From assembly GCF_019578655.1 (NCBI RefSeq), contig NC_063263.1:28085001-28149000 (forward strand): a stretch of 64,000 bases of DNA. The letters are read 5' to 3'. The notes beneath the pieces were generated by a model that saw only the letters and a list, made by a program, of their open reading frames with translations, searched no databases and was not told the DNA's origin. A program made the position numbers and the translations under genes. This stretch comes from Ricinus communis (lineage: Eukaryota; Streptophyta; Magnoliopsida; Malpighiales; Euphorbiaceae). This document shows positions 21,437 to 34,300 of the stretch, one piece after another; the first letter of the stretch is position 1; every line of letters starts with the position of its first letter.

Positions 21437-24400
21437 ATGCTTAAAATGAAAATTATTTATTTTGTACACTTTTGTGAGCTATATGCTTATATTTATTCGA
21501 AAACTTTGCATTTTGCAGTGCCTAATCTTGAGTATTTCACTTTATATTGGCATGATTATGAGGTTGATGGTAGGAGTCAGCCTAAGTTACGAGATTTGGA
21601 ATGTGTTTATTTTTACAGCTCAAATAAGATGTCTAGGTTAGAAATTAATTCAATGACTAAAGATTTAGGTATAGAACTTGAACATAAAATACTTATATGG
21701 TAGCATCCTAAAAAGAGTATGCATAATAGCTTGAGAAGCCTTGAAACTGACAATGATAGTATAAAAATGTTAGTGGTTATAGATGATTCTAGGATCATGC
21801 ATATTTTTAGTAGGGACAAGTTTGATGGAATATAAGAAGTTGTGGAGTAGCATGCAAGTGAAAAGGAAGGAGAAAAACCACATAATGAAGAGAATGTTGA
21901 CGATGATAACTCTAAGAGTAGTAAGAATAGTGATGCAGATGAAAATGACAGTAACTTTGTGGACTCTGATTATGACCTAAAGGATGAAGATGTTGATGAT
22001 GATGCCATATTTGATAAGTTTGTGGATAAGGAGCTTGAAAGGGACAAACCATCTGCATCTTATAGTGCTAGGCAACCTAGTGAGGGATCATATGAAGATT
22101 CAGATGTGACGATATATGCTCCATCAGATGAGCTACTTTCAAACTTCTCAACTAATGATCGTGATGCAAATTCAAGGAAGTATAGGTAGCCTGATTTTAA
22201 CGAGGAGATTGACATGGCTAATCCTTAATTCAAGATTGGGATGCTACTCAGCTCATTCAAGAAGTTTAAAGATGCTATCAAGAACTCATCAATCAAGAAC
22301 AAAAATCAAGTAATCTTTAGGCCTAATACCAAACAGAAGTGCAAGCCCAATTGCAACAAAAGATGTGAATTCTTAATATGGACATACTTTATTAATAAGG
22401 ATAAGCAAACTGTTCACATCAAGTAAGTATGTTTTAAGCACAACTACACAAGAGAAGTATACAACAAGCATGTTAATGCCAAGTCACTACAAAGAAACCT
22501 ATGTTTAGCGACAGATAAATTCATAGGAATTTTGTCGCTAAACCAAAATAGCGATGAATTCTTTCCATAGCTATTTCACTTGTCGTAATTTTTTTACGAC
22601 AAAAAATTTTGTTTGTTGCTAAATTTAGCTACAGATTAACTACAGGAAATTCATAGTTAAATTTAGCTACGATTGAAATTCGTAGCTAAATTTAATAATA
22701 GATATTAATCTATCGCTAAATCAATAATTTTTTTATTTTTATTTTCAAAATCCATTACTAAAAATTAATATTTCTTAAAAATATATTAATAATTAAATTT
22801 TTTTTGTATAATTTTTGTTTTAATAATGTCTAATAGTTTTATAAATTAATTTTTGATATTTTAAGTTTTAATGTTCAATTAATTTATAATAATTATAATA
22901 ATAATAATATAAAAGAAGAAGAAAAAGAAGAGAAAAAAATGAAAAAGAGATAAATGAGAGGAGAAGAAATAATTAAACAAAAGTAAGTATCAAAATAATA
23001 GTGAATAAAAAAAATTAAATGAAGAGAGAAATCAATACAAAACATGGAGAAAAACAATAAATAAAGAAAAGATAGTAAAAATGATAAATAAAAAAAAGAA
23101 GAAAAGAGAATAAAGAAATTTTTCTGAGAAATATTGAAGAAGAATAAAAGAAAAAATGAGAAGAGAAAAAATATAGAAAAAAGTAAGAAATGAAAGAAAA
23201 AAAAGGTAATAAAAGAAAATATAGAGAGAATAAGAATGAAAAAAAGAAAGGAAAGAAGAAAAAAAGGAATGCAAGAATATAAAAATAGAGAAAAAGAAAG
23301 ATAAAAAAGAAAGGAAAGAAAAAAATGATAGTGATAATAAGTATGGAGAGATAGAAAGAAATAGAGAATATGTAGTAGAGATAAAATGAAGGGATAAAGG
23401 GAGAGAAGTGATTTATAATGGGTTAAAATTAGCGACTGATTTCCGTCGCTAACTTAAAAGGATGGCAGGAATGACAAAAGTGTGGTAATTAAAAATATTC
23501 AAAAATCCATCAATAAATGTCACTAATCCGTTGTCAAAGTTAAGAAAAATAAGTGAAAAATGAAAAAATTTTAAAAATTAAACATATGTTATTAAAATTG
23601 GAGAAAAAAAGAGCGAGAGATAGCAAAAGTATGGGAAATAAAAAAATCGAAAGTCCATCGCTAATTCATCAGTAAATCTGTAGTTAAAAATTAAGTAGTC
23701 ATATTTTATCTATGGACTTCAAAACCATCAATAAAATCCGTCGCTAAAGCTGGCGCCAAAATATAGTGCCAAATTTAATGTCAATTTAGCCACGAATTAT
23801 GGCTGTTGCTAAATGCCATCATTATTCAGTCAAAGCTCAAATGTCTTTGTTTTGATTTTTTAATTGCTACGTTGTCGTTATTCCATTGGTATTTAGTGAC
23901 GGATGCTATCCGTCGTTAGAATTTGTCGCTAATACAATTTTTTTTTTATAGTGAGTGGATTGTAGAACACTATCTAGAAAGGTTTAAGGTTGATCCCACA
24001 TGGGCAATTGAGGAGATAATTCAAGCTATTAAAGAAGATATTGAGGTTGATGTCTCTAGATTTAAGGCATGAAGAGCAAGAAACCATGCATTAAAATTTA
24101 TCAATGCAGATGAGAAAAAGCAGCTATCAAGACTTCATGACTGCAAGCTAGAACTTTTGAGGAGCAATCCTAGCAGCAACGTTATTTTTTATTTGAATAA
24201 AAGTGTATCTAATGCCATGTATGTGTGTTTTGCCGCTCTTAGGGAAGGGTTTAAACTTAAAGTATTGTAGGCTATTAATATCAATTGATGATTGTTGGTT
24301 GAAAAAGGTGTTTGGAGGACAGTTGTTCACTGTCATAGCTATAGATGCTAATGACTGCATCTATCCTATGGATTAGGTTGTTGTTTGTAAGGATAACAAG

Positions 24401-25700
24401 CAATATTAGAAGTGGCTCGTAGAGTTAATTGCTAAAGACTTGAAGATCAGAAATAACTTTATTGGGCATTCATGAGTGATAGACATAAGGTCAGAATTTC
24501 TTTCTGTATTATACTTACATTGAATTAAATTTGTTTGAATAATGTTGTTAATAATATTGCTATTTGTATTGTTTGTCTTTATGTTTGAAATAAGGTATTA
24601 TTCCTACCATTGAGGAACTTCTTCAAACTATGAACATAGATTTTGCATTACACACGTGCATAATAATTCTAAAATATTTTAATAGTCTTGGGTTAAAGGA
24701 GCTAGTGTGAGGTGCTGCTAGGACAAGCTATGTCCAAATTTTCTAAAAAATTATGGACAAGTTAACATCTGAATCTAAGCAAAGGCATAATTACATGAAT
24801 AGCATTCTTGCATACACCATTAGTCTAGGTCTTATTTCAAGATTGATGCAAAATGTGATATGTTGTTAAACAATCTCTGTGAGTGTTTATATTAGATGCT
24901 AGGACTAAGAGAGTAATTTGTGCGAATGAAATAATTAGAACTAAGCTAATGAAAAGGATACATAAAAAGAAAGATGCAATAAAGAGGGTAGCTTCTGACT
25001 ATAGCCCAAAAATTCTAGCCAAGTTGGAAAAATTCAAAGATTTTTATTGGATGTGTAGAACTGAGTGGTCGAAGGGTGATAGGTTTCAGGTAGTTGATCC
25101 AGGGAGTCAGTTTGTGGTTGATGAAAAGAAAAGGACTTATACATGTAGGAGGTGGGATTTGATCGGATGCTATACTGCCATGCAGTCTGTGCACTTTGGT
25201 ATAATAATGAAAATCCAAAAAATTATCTACATGACTACTACACAACTGAAACTTACATAAAATACTACAACCATTTGCTTAACCCCACAACCAGCAAAGA
25301 GTTTTGGCCTAAGGCTACTACACTAGTACTACCCACTATACCTATTAAACCTAAAAAAGGCAGGCCACCAATGAAGAGAAAATTAGAGGAGGAAGAGATG
25401 GAAATGTTGATCAAACATGGGAAAGTGACAAAGAATGGTTCAATAATGACATGCACAATTTGTGGTGCTAAGAAGGTCTCATAGGGCAGGCAAAACTCCA
25501 AGTCAGCAACATAATTGACAAAAGCTGCCTATAAGTGAAATTTAGACCAGCCTTATTATATGTTTAACATGACGAATACATATTAAGTTGAAATTCTTTC
25601 ACACTTTTAACATGTTAGAAAGAATAGCAAGCAAGGTCACAAAAAGAAAGGACATAATGCTGGAAGTAATGTAAACCAAATATATATTTTCAAATATTAT
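21437..25700 (+). pseudogene. MuDR-type (MULE) transposase pseudogene, split by a CACTA insertion
   Basis: Left of the CACTA: N-terminal MULE region (YEVDGRSQPKL), an acidic linker (about 21850-22180), then the MuDR-domain block GMLLSSFKKFKDAIKNSSIK ... NKRCEFLIWTYF (about 22235-22430). Right of it: the pre-catalytic region, then the transposase core in pieces (KKVFGGQLFTVIAIDANDCI, 24300-24365). A possible 105-bp GT...AG intron (24490-24594) precedes IIPTIEELL. Next come LDARTKRVI (24892) and the SWIM zinc finger CRRWD.IGC...CHAV (25140-25195), which crosses a frameshift. A basic C-terminus and a QGHKKKGHNAGSN-type zinc-knuckle end follow (about 25640). Multiple stops and frameshifts make it a pseudogene. 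Confidence 0.85.
22485..23953. mobile_element. Non-autonomous CACTA (En/Spm) element inserted in the MULE
   Basis: The left end is CACTACAAAGAAAC and the right end complements to CACTATAAAAAAAA. The element is flanked by a 3-bp target duplication AGT (22482-22484 and 23954-23956). Sub-terminal regions carry many copies of TTAGCGACGGA/TCGTCGCTAA-type words in both orientations, as is typical of CACTA elements. The core (about 22905-23400) is a purine-rich low-complexity tract. No transposase is present. Length is 1469 bp. Confidence 0.9.
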
Positions 25701-26560
25701 ACATTTATTATGAATTTACAGCTGCTATAAACTGTGCTTTTTCACACTTACATGTTTCAGGCAATATGAACAACAATGTCAACAACAATGCTCAACATGA
25801 TACTCCTTTAGAGAATAAGAATGCTCCAAATGTGCCATCAAACTACTCAGGAGAGCATTTTAGACAATGAGACTACTCTTATAGGCACAATATCAACATT
25901 TGAGAACTTATCTCCTTTTATGCCACTTTCACAAGTACATCAAACTTACCCCTTTTTTGTTATCTCAAATATGTTTAATGTGCTCTTATAAATACATAAT
26001 AACTATGTACCTTATTATATGCAGTTGGTTAAAAGTAACACCATCAATTTAAACAAACAAAAGACATAGGAGTTGAGCTAGGGATGCTAGTTTGGTTGAT
26101 TTCAATGAATATGCTTCCCAATGGAGATCAACCATAAAATCTATTATATCTTCAACTGCCTCAACCATACAGACTAAAAGTATTAATTACCTAGTAAGTG
26201 AGCTACTATTATATCTACAAATTAGAAGTAAAGAATTAAAATAATCACAATCAATGAAGACACCTGCAGTAGAGAAGAGGAAAGAAATTCAAGCCTTCTC
26301 GGTTTGTTAGATCTGAAGTTGGGATTAATACTATAAGATCTGAAGTTTCTCTAGCTTCTTCCTAACCAAAGAAACAAAATAAGGTAGGATTCACTCCTAC
26401 CATAGAAAGAAATACAAACAAAGAAAAAGAGAAGTTAGATGCAATTTCCATATATAAGAAGAGAGCTTAGGTGCCTCTAGAAGTTATAGAAAAAAACAGA
26501 ATTAGGTTAGGGAAGAATAAATAGATGCACTTAATTTTGGATGAGGAAAGTGTTAAACCA
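25701..26560 (+). other. Degenerate sequence between the MULE and the Copia element
   Basis: The plus strand still reads like a basic coding tail in places (about 26280-26550: FVRSEVGI, GFTPTIERN, EKEKLDAISIYKKRA). This may be the MULE C-terminal region. The last ~30 bp, read on the minus strand, continue the pararetroviral distal ORF found right of the Copia (see findings). Confidence 0.4.
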
Positions 26561-26565
26561 TGCTT
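26561..26565. other. Left target-site duplication of the large Copia element
   Basis: TGCTT precedes the 5' LTR. The same TGCTT follows the 3' LTR at 54464-54468. A 5-bp duplication is the expected Copia integration footprint. Confidence 0.8.
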
Positions 26566-27672
26566 TATTGACCTAAAGGTCAATTAATCTGTATTTTAAT
26601 CTTAATAACCAAATTGAGAGTTGTTAATAAATTGTCTAAGTGTTTATATGATAACATCTTAAGGGGACAAAGATTAGTCAAAAGTACCTTAAGCTTCTCA
26701 AGACGTATTCTGAAAGTGCCTAAAAAGTGCAAAAGCGTGAGGGTGCTTTTCAAGTGGTCAAAGTTGACCATCTACGTGTAAAGACCCCCAAGAAGATCCC
26801 CAATCTTATGATGACACCTGGTAGTCAAAGTGTCTTCTCTTTGAAAAGATCGGGGGTATTTTTGGAGTGCGGTGACACCTCAAATCAAAGAGAAAACCAA
26901 ATTTTGGTAGAAGGTTTCGCGAGCTAAAGTGCGAGGGCACTCTTGAGCGCGAAAAATACATCTGCGAGGGCGCTTCTAAAGAGTGGGGGCGATTTTCATA
27001 ATTAATGTTGAGTTAGTGATCATTATAAGCATAATTGCTATTGTAGTGCCACGTGTCTAGAGCCATTGGAGATCCAACGTATATATTTAGAAAGCACAAG
27101 CATGCTTTTTAAGCAAAAAGTTGCTTTTTTCCAAATCATCAAGGTTTGCGTTCAATGAGTTATGGGACCATTGTAATGTCTTTAAAGGATTAGTAAGAGT
27201 ATAAATATCCATCATAAAGATACTGGACAAAAGAAGAGTGTGAAATTATTAGTGCCCAAATTCTTAGAAATTTATTTCTCAACTTACTACATTTAATTCT
27301 TTCTTTGTATAGTGTTCTAAGTTGAATTTGTTTATTCAACCATACCAAAAAGGGTTGCTATGTGAGCCTAGATCTTAAAAAGACAAGGAATTGGTTGTTG
27401 GGTTTACTGTTAGCATGTTAAACATCAAGTTATTGGGTGAGCTTGGTAAAACCCAAGGTTTATAATAAAATTTAATTATAGTTGAATACTCAAGTGTGGT
27501 CTTGAGGAGTCAACATATGGAGGATTGTTTCCGAATCATTATAAACCATTGTGTCAATTTTTCTTAACCTTACTCATCTTATTTCTTTGCTATACTTTTG
27601 TGATTCTTGAGCTAGCATACTTCATTTAATTTTACTAATTCAACCCCCCTTTCTTGGTTCTAAGGGATAGCA
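26566..27672 (+). repeat. 5' LTR of the Sirevirus-like Copia
   Basis: Begins T(A/G)TTGACCTAA and ends TAAGGGATAGCA. It matches 40172-40632 joined to 53772-54463 in order. The first dinucleotide has changed from TG to TA. A TATA-like GTATAAATATCC lies near 27199. Confidence 0.85.
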
Positions 27673-27674
27673 AG

Positions 27675-27686
27675 TGGTATGAGAGC
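27675..27686 (+). promoter_or_regulatory. Primer-binding site (tRNA-iMet type), one mismatch
   Basis: TGGTATGAGAGC lies two bases after the LTR. It differs by one base from the canonical TGGTATCAGAGC. Confidence 0.85.
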
Positions 27687-27729
27687 CGTGTCACTGATTT
27701 TCAAGCTTTATTGTGAGTGTAAAGATAAA

Positions 27730-28830
27730 ATGGCAACCAATAAAGGAGTCCAACGCCTCAAATCATACTTTGATGGATCTGACTATGCTTTTTAGAAGTT
27801 TCATATGAAAATATACATGGATTCATATGGCATTAAGGTTTGAGATTATGCTGTAAAGGAATGGAATGGTCCTACTAAAATAAAAATGATGAAGAGAGAA
27901 TTCGTCTTAGAGAAGAATGAGTAGATGTTCACAAGAAGCAAAGTCACAAAAATAAGTAAGCTATGGCTATTCTTATAACTTCTCTATCAAGGGAAGAATG
28001 TAGGAGAGTACAACATTGCACAATAATATATTAAATTTGGACTACCTTGAAGAACTGTCATGAATGTATTAAATAAGTTAATTCAAGGAAGATCCAAATG
28101 TATGTCATTGAATATAAGATGTTCAAGATGAAGTCCAACGAATCTGTCATCAACATGACAAATAGGCTTCTCACCATTATCAATAATATGAGAAAGCTTG
28201 GTAAACATTATGAGCTTGTGGATATCAATAACAAGATCCTTAATAGTCTTCTTTTGAACAAATATGGTGTTAGAGTGGCTAATATTGAAGAAGCCAATGA
28301 AGACCTTGGGAAGATTCCAACGGAGTTCTCATAGGTAAAGGTTCTCACCCATAAAATGTCTCTGGTAAAGGATGAATTTAATAGGGATGGGGGAAGAAGA
28401 AAGCACTAGCACTCAAGGCTAGTACAAAAGCATAAGAGGGGAATGATATCCCAAGTGATGATGAAGACTAAGAAGAAGCTCAAAGTGAGAATGATGATAT
28501 GGCCTTAATCACTAAGCATCTTAAGAAGAATTTAAAGGCCAAGAGAAGAAGAAGTAATAAGCCTTTTATCAACAAGAAGTCTTTCTCTAAGCCAAGGCCA
28601 AGCAAGGACAAGAACAATGATGTTACTTCCTATGAATGTGGAAAGCAAGGACACATTAAACCAAATTGTCCTAAACATTTGAAGATAAAAAAGAAGAAGA
28701 AAGGCTTGAAGGCTACATGGAGTGATGCATCCTTAACCTCCAAGCATGCGTATATGTATAGGCAATCAAAAATTAACAAATCTTGCTTATGCATATGTAA
28801 CAATATGGTGAATGCATTAAGTTCCAAACC
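27730..28830 (+). pseudogene. Copia gag pseudogene with altered zinc knuckle
   Basis: The ATG at 27730 opens MATNKGVQRLKSYFDGSDYA, the Copia gag N-terminus, soon followed by a stop where Trp is expected (YAF*KF for YAFWKF). Capsid-like helices continue (28098-28334). A basic stretch and the nucleocapsid knuckle appear at about 28625-28675 as SYECGKQGHIKPNC, where the first Cys of CX2CX4HX4C is replaced by Ser. Several stops exclude a functional Gag. Confidence 0.8.
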
Positions 28831-29039
28831 ATAAGAAAAAATGGCAAAGAATACCAAGTCTCACACTTCTCAAAATCCAAAGGTCACTTACCACTATTTT
28901 ATGAGGGTTAGACATATTAATATTAAATGCAAAAATAAGAAAGACACATCTCTTTATGGATGACACTTTCAAAAGCTAACAGCCAAGGACCTAACCTTGT
29001 TTGGGTACCTAAAACCAAGTGAATTGACTTTTTCTTGTA

Positions 29040-30300
29040 GGCGTGTCTCAAGTCCATAAGCACAAATTTTTGGCATGTCAATAGTAGATGATCAAAGCAC
29101 ATGACGAGAGACAAGAGCCTCTTTGTTAATGTCAAGAATTATGATGGAAGCAAATTCACATTTGGTAATGATGCCAAAGGTAAGGTAATTGTCATTAATT
29201 CTATTGGTAAGAATGGTTAATCCTTTATAAATGTTATTTTCCTTGTTGATAGGTTAAAATTTAATTTGTTGAGTGTAAGTCAATTATGTGACAAAGATAA
29301 TAAGGTGACTTTTGACTCCAATGGATGCTATGTTAACACCATAGTGGATAACAAAGTAGTATTCAAGGGAGAAAGAAATGGCAATACTAACTCAATTGAC
29401 TTACATAAGGTTACTAACTAATATTTCAAGTGTTTTGTTTCTATTAGTGATGAATCTTGACTATGGCATAGAAGACTTGGACATGCAAGTATAAATCTTC
29501 TACAAAAGCTAGCCAAAGAGGAGCTAGTGAATGGACTTCCTAAGGTGTAAGTTCATCAGAACAAACCTTGTGAACCATGTCAAATGGGGAAACAACATCT
29601 ATCATTGTTCAAATCAAAGAACATTATAAGTACATTTAGACCACTCCAACTACTAAATATGGATTTATTTGGACCATCTAGAGTAGCTAGTTTGGGTGGA
29701 AAGTCATATGCATTTATTGTCATTGATGATTACTCTAGATTTACTTGGATTAATATCCTTGCTCATAAGAATGAAGCTTTCAATATTTTCAAAAGTTTTG
29801 TAAAACATATTCAAAATGAAAAAGCGTATTTGATTTTCTCAATTAGGAGTGAATTATGGAAAAAAATTTGAAAATAATCTTTTTGAATCACTTTGCAATG
29901 AAGTTGGTATTTCACTCAACTTTTCATCTCATATGATGCCACAACTAAATGGAGAGGAAAAAAGAGAACTCTAGTGGACATGGCTAAAACAATACTCAAT
30001 GAGTATAAACTTCCTTCTTACTTTTGGGAGGAAGCCGTCAACACTAGTTGTCATGTTGCAATTAAATAAAACATCTTATGATTTTGGAATGAAAGAAAGC
30101 CTAAAGTCTCATATTTCAGAGTGTTCGGATGCAAATGATACATTTTAAATACCAAGAAAAATCTTGAAAAATTTGACTCCAAAACCGGTATAGGAAATTT
30201 TCTAGGCTATTCCATATCAAGCAAAACTTATAGAGTTTTTAACAAATATATTTTGGTAGTTGAAGAGTATGAATGTTGTATTTGATAAATCAAGCAAGCT
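29040..30300 (+). pseudogene. Copia protease-integrase pseudogene
   Basis: A protease trace appears at about 29080-29110 (the SRHMT-like region reads SKHMTRDKSLF). Next come SVSQLCD and the integrase zinc domain WHRRLGHASINLL ... CEPCQMGKQHL (about 29460-29600). The longest open part (29584-29871) holds the integrase core NMDLFGPSRV ... FIVIDDYSRFTW. The C-terminal Copia block YRVFNKYILVVEE lies near 30230-30265. Stops and frameshifts occur throughout. Confidence 0.85.
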
Positions 30301-30589
30301 TGATCTTGGGAAAGGTATTTGTGTGAATGATCTTATAAGTGCATTTGAATAGCTTAATGTCAATCTTGATGACCCATTAAATGGGATTGAAGAATCCATT
30401 AAGGAAAATCAAGAAATCCAACCGAGTTATGATGCAACTCAAGAAGCTCAAACCATTGAGAATTCATAGTCTTCCCAAGGAATGGAATTTCAGAAAGGAG
30501 CATCCACCTATTCAAGTTATTGGAGATCTATCAGAAGGTATAAGTACTTGTTCTAAACTTGTGCAATCAATAATCTAGCCTTTGTTGCT

Positions 30590-31115
30590 TAATTTGAGCC
30601 GAGGACTATTATTGAGGCTCTAAATGATGAAAGTTGGGTGATTGCTATGCAAGTTGCACTCAACCAATTCGAGAGAAATAAAGTGTGGGAATTTGTTCTT
30701 AGACCTAAAGACCACCAAATTATTAGGTGCAAACGGGTAGGAACAAGTTAGATAAGTAAGGCCTATCACTAGGAATAAAGCTAGATTGGTTGCAAGAGGT
30801 TACAACCAAGAGGAAGGTATTGATTATGATGAGACCTTTGCTCCAATTGCTAAATTATAAGCCATTAGAATTCTCTTAGCATATGCATGTCACATGAATT
30901 TTAAATTATTTCAAATGGTTGTGAAAAGTGCATTTTTATATGTTTTATCAAGGAGGAAGTGTATGTTATACAACATTCCGGATTTGAAAGTTAGAAGTTT
31001 CCAAATCATGTGTTTAAGTTAATTAAGGCCTTATATGGTTTAAAAACAAGCTACTAAAGTTGGTATGAAAGGCCTAGTTCCTTTTTAATTGAAAATAGCT
31101 TCTCAAAAGGAAAAA
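30590..31115 (+). pseudogene. Copia reverse transcriptase, N-terminal half, interrupted
   Basis: Readable in frames: [43 protein letters not shown], then KSAFLY and IKALYGL-like blocks, ending FLIENSFSKGK near 31110. There the sequence switches to a Tat-type LTR. The YVDD catalytic motif and the early RNase H are missing. They were lost with the later insertion or by deletion. Confidence 0.85.
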
Positions 31116-31587
31116 TAACACACCTTTTTCAGATTTAGATATCGAGGGAATTATGGAAAATCCTGTGATGAAAGTTACTTCCTTCTTGGGTCTGAAGAGA
31201 CAAAGGACAGGCCCGAGGCTAGAGCTGAGGTTAATCCAGCTAAAGTTACATTTTTTAAAATTAATTTGGACTCAATTGTCAATAAAAATAAATTTTGAGG
31301 GTCAAAAACTGGAGATTTCACAAATTTAGAGACCTAATTGTAACTTTTTGAACTTCCTCTGTGTAGAGCCAATCGGCTCTGCATAGTATCGATTTAGGCT
31401 TTTTCACTTCGACGTTGTTTTTTTGACGATTTCACGTCCATATACAGATTCTAGAATATTTTGATGATGATCATAGATTGTTAATGATAATTATTTAAAT
31501 TTAAAGAATTAAATTTGGATATATATCAACTTATTTTTCAAAATAATAGAGATTATCATTTCCTTTAGGATCTTCTTTGAAACCCTA

Positions 31588-31600
31588 CCTTTATAAATAG
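31588..31600 (+). promoter_or_regulatory. TATA box in the Tat LTR
   Basis: CTTTATAAATAGA is conserved in the minus-strand LTR copy (about 61048-61058, CTCTATAAATAGA). This marks the likely U3/R border of the LTR promoter. Confidence 0.6.
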
Positions 31601-33159
31601 AAAGAGGTATCTAGGATTAGGGTTAACAAAAAAACACTCAGAGATAATAAGAATCAACAAAGAGAAAAAGAGAGAAAAGAACATAAGCTAATTTGAGAGA
31701 AAGATTTTCATTCATAATAAGGCATAATATCTAGGTTACTAAGAAAGAGGCTATTCAAGAAAAAACCCTCTTTCTTGGACACCCTTTTTTTAATCGATAG
31801 AAATTTTCTCAACATCAATTCAACACTGGATTCCCAACCAGCATTCAATTCAACTACATCCTCACCACTTAAGACTCGTAGAACCATCAACTACAGTGAC
31901 AACCTGAGGGTTCCTCCAAACATGCATCCATCATCATCTTAAACTGGTTTCTTTGTTCTTTTTCTTATTTGTTTATTTTTTTAGAAACATGATTAAGGTT
32001 ATTGCTATTGTTATTTTTTTATGATTAATATGATTAGATTAGGGATTGTTATAGATCTGCATGTTATTAGTTAATTGGGTTCTGAAATGTAATAATAAGA
32101 ACACTAAAGTTTTGAATCTAATAATATTGCCAATTAGGGTTTCAAATCTGATTAGACACATGCATAAGAGTAATGCTTAGATTTATATTTTCATTATGAT
32201 TCAGTGATCAAATATGTTTATTAGAATTGTATGATTAAACTACCGCCTTTGTTTACTGTATGTTTAATTTTTTTAGGGTTTGCATAGTTTCTTAAGGTCT
32301 CCGACTCAGATTGACTGTTATTTGCTATTTTATTTTATTTATTTCACATCTAATCAATTTTTTGTCTCTATGCATATGAAGATCGGCTTTGAGGATGTGA
32401 GAAATACATTGACAAGTTAAAAAGTCTACCTGGAAACCCTAGAACCGATCGACTCTATAACATTTCATCCCAAAAATTGGCTTTTTGTCGAGTTTTGATG
32501 TATTTCGTGTAGTGTATTAGATTTTTTAGGATTTTTTCTTTGTAGTTTTAGTTATAGACCGGGTTGTAATAGTTAGGTTTATTTTTTGCATCTTATTTTG
32601 CTCATTTTTTTTGCTTCTTGTATGATTAAATATATGTTATGTGATTGATTAATTAAAATGGGTCATATAGACTTAGGGCTTAAATTAGACCCAACATGAA
32701 CATTGTAGTCCAATAGGCATATCAATATTACTTGGGCTTAAAACTCCAAAATTAAGGTAGACTTAGTGGGCCTTGGCACGTCTTAGTTAGAATTGAGCTT
32801 TGTTAGAATTAGGTTCACACAAAATGAGCCTTGTCTTAATAAGTAGTCCATTAGGCTTAAAGGTTAGAAATCAAAAGCATAATTTGTAATTGGGCTAGAC
32901 CGAGTGGGCTATATATATAATTAATTAATGAATTAGATTAACAATTCTAATACGGGCTAAACTTGAATAAAATGGATAGATCCAGGTAAATTATGTGCGT
33001 TATTTAGTATGTCTATGTAGGAACTGCTTGTGTTTATAGGAAATAATTTGGTAAATAATAAAATTAAAGACTAATATACACAAATAAGGAAGTTGTCTTC
33101 CGGATCCATCTCTAGATTTTGTGGTGTAAGCTTCCTTATAGAATTTGAGATAAAGGGAT

Positions 33160-34300
33160 GAGTGTGAAGTTCAAGAAACTGAGGATAAGGACATCTAGGC
33201 AGATAACAATTCTAATTGAGCCAGCAGGTAAGGGTAAGGAAGTTGGGGTACAAGAGCTGAAGCAAGATAAGCAATCACCTGAAGACGGGGATGGCGTGTT
33301 GCTTCAACGGTGGTAGAAAGAGAAAAAGACAGCCGATGTCTGGGAACTGTTGATGCATTCATCGGACCACAAAAAGGCTCTAATTTAGGGCTTGTCTAGT
33401 ATAAGTGTTAGCAGCTACCCTTGAGAAAATGATCAAAACGGTAACTACAAGACCACCTGGATGATCAACTTTTCGGATGAAGATCTATCACTTGAGGGAA
33501 GAGACCACAATAAGGTCCTCTACATAGTAGCAGAAGTAAAAGGGAAGAGAACCCTAATGTGTGATGGTGGATGATGGGTTGGCCATCAATGTTTATCCTT
33601 CTTGCATACTCCCTAAACTAGGGTTGACTGCGAAGGACCTAAAACCATCAGATATGGTTATAAGGGCCTATGAAGAGACAAAAAGAGATATGGAAGGAAC
33701 GTTCTTAGCACTGCTGAAGATGAATCCTATTGAATCCTGGGTGGAGTTCACTATCCTGAACATCCCAGTAAATTTTGCCAATGGTTCCATGCCTTAGGAG
33801 GAGTTCCTTCTATAGTACATCAGGAGGTAAAATTCCCTCATGAAGGCGAGATCGTCACCATCAATATTGAAGGTGGAAAGCTTGTCTTGGTTATCCAAGA
33901 AGCTGTCAAGAAGGTGGATGCCCCTATTGGATTTCAAGTTGATATTCTCTTTGAGGACTACATGGATCCTAAAGTAGCCAGCATGTTCAAGAGAATGAAT
34001 TTCATGCCTGGAATGGGGTGAGGAAAGAATCAGTAAGATATCATGGAGTTGCCAGACTTCAAAGGTCAGAAGACTCAGCAAGGATTAGGTTATTCTAAAA
34101 AGGAAGACAAGGGCAAACCAAATGGTAGCACTCTAAAAGACGTGTTCGTCCAAGAATACAAGCCCTACTTTGTGGAGCTTGAACCTGTTAATGTAGCTAA
34201 GACTGAGGTACCATGATTCGAGATTTTCAAGAACCTAATTATCGACAGGATGGTCGAGCTGAGTATTAAGGAAGTTCGAGAGAAGGTCACCACTAAGATA
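33160..34300 (+). pseudogene. Tat-type Gypsy gag-pol fragment (protease and G-patch-like region)
   Basis: The best open stretch (33561-33797) contains MVDDGLAINVYPSCILPKLG, a retropepsin region typical of plant Tat/Ogre elements. Upstream is FSDEDLSLEGRDHNKVLYI. Downstream, across frameshifts, are VPSIVHQEVKFPHEG, MFKRMNFMPGMG and DFKGQKTQQGLGYSKKE, the conserved stretch before RT that ends in a G-patch-like motif. In the active site the usual DGGS/DNGS-type triad reads DDGL, so it would be inactive. RT, RNase H and integrase are absent. Confidence 0.8.

Noticed and set aside
22905..23400. Open frames with many Phe/Ser/Leu residues in the CACTA core
   Set aside because: Low-complexity purine-rich DNA read on the other strand; no protein-like composition.
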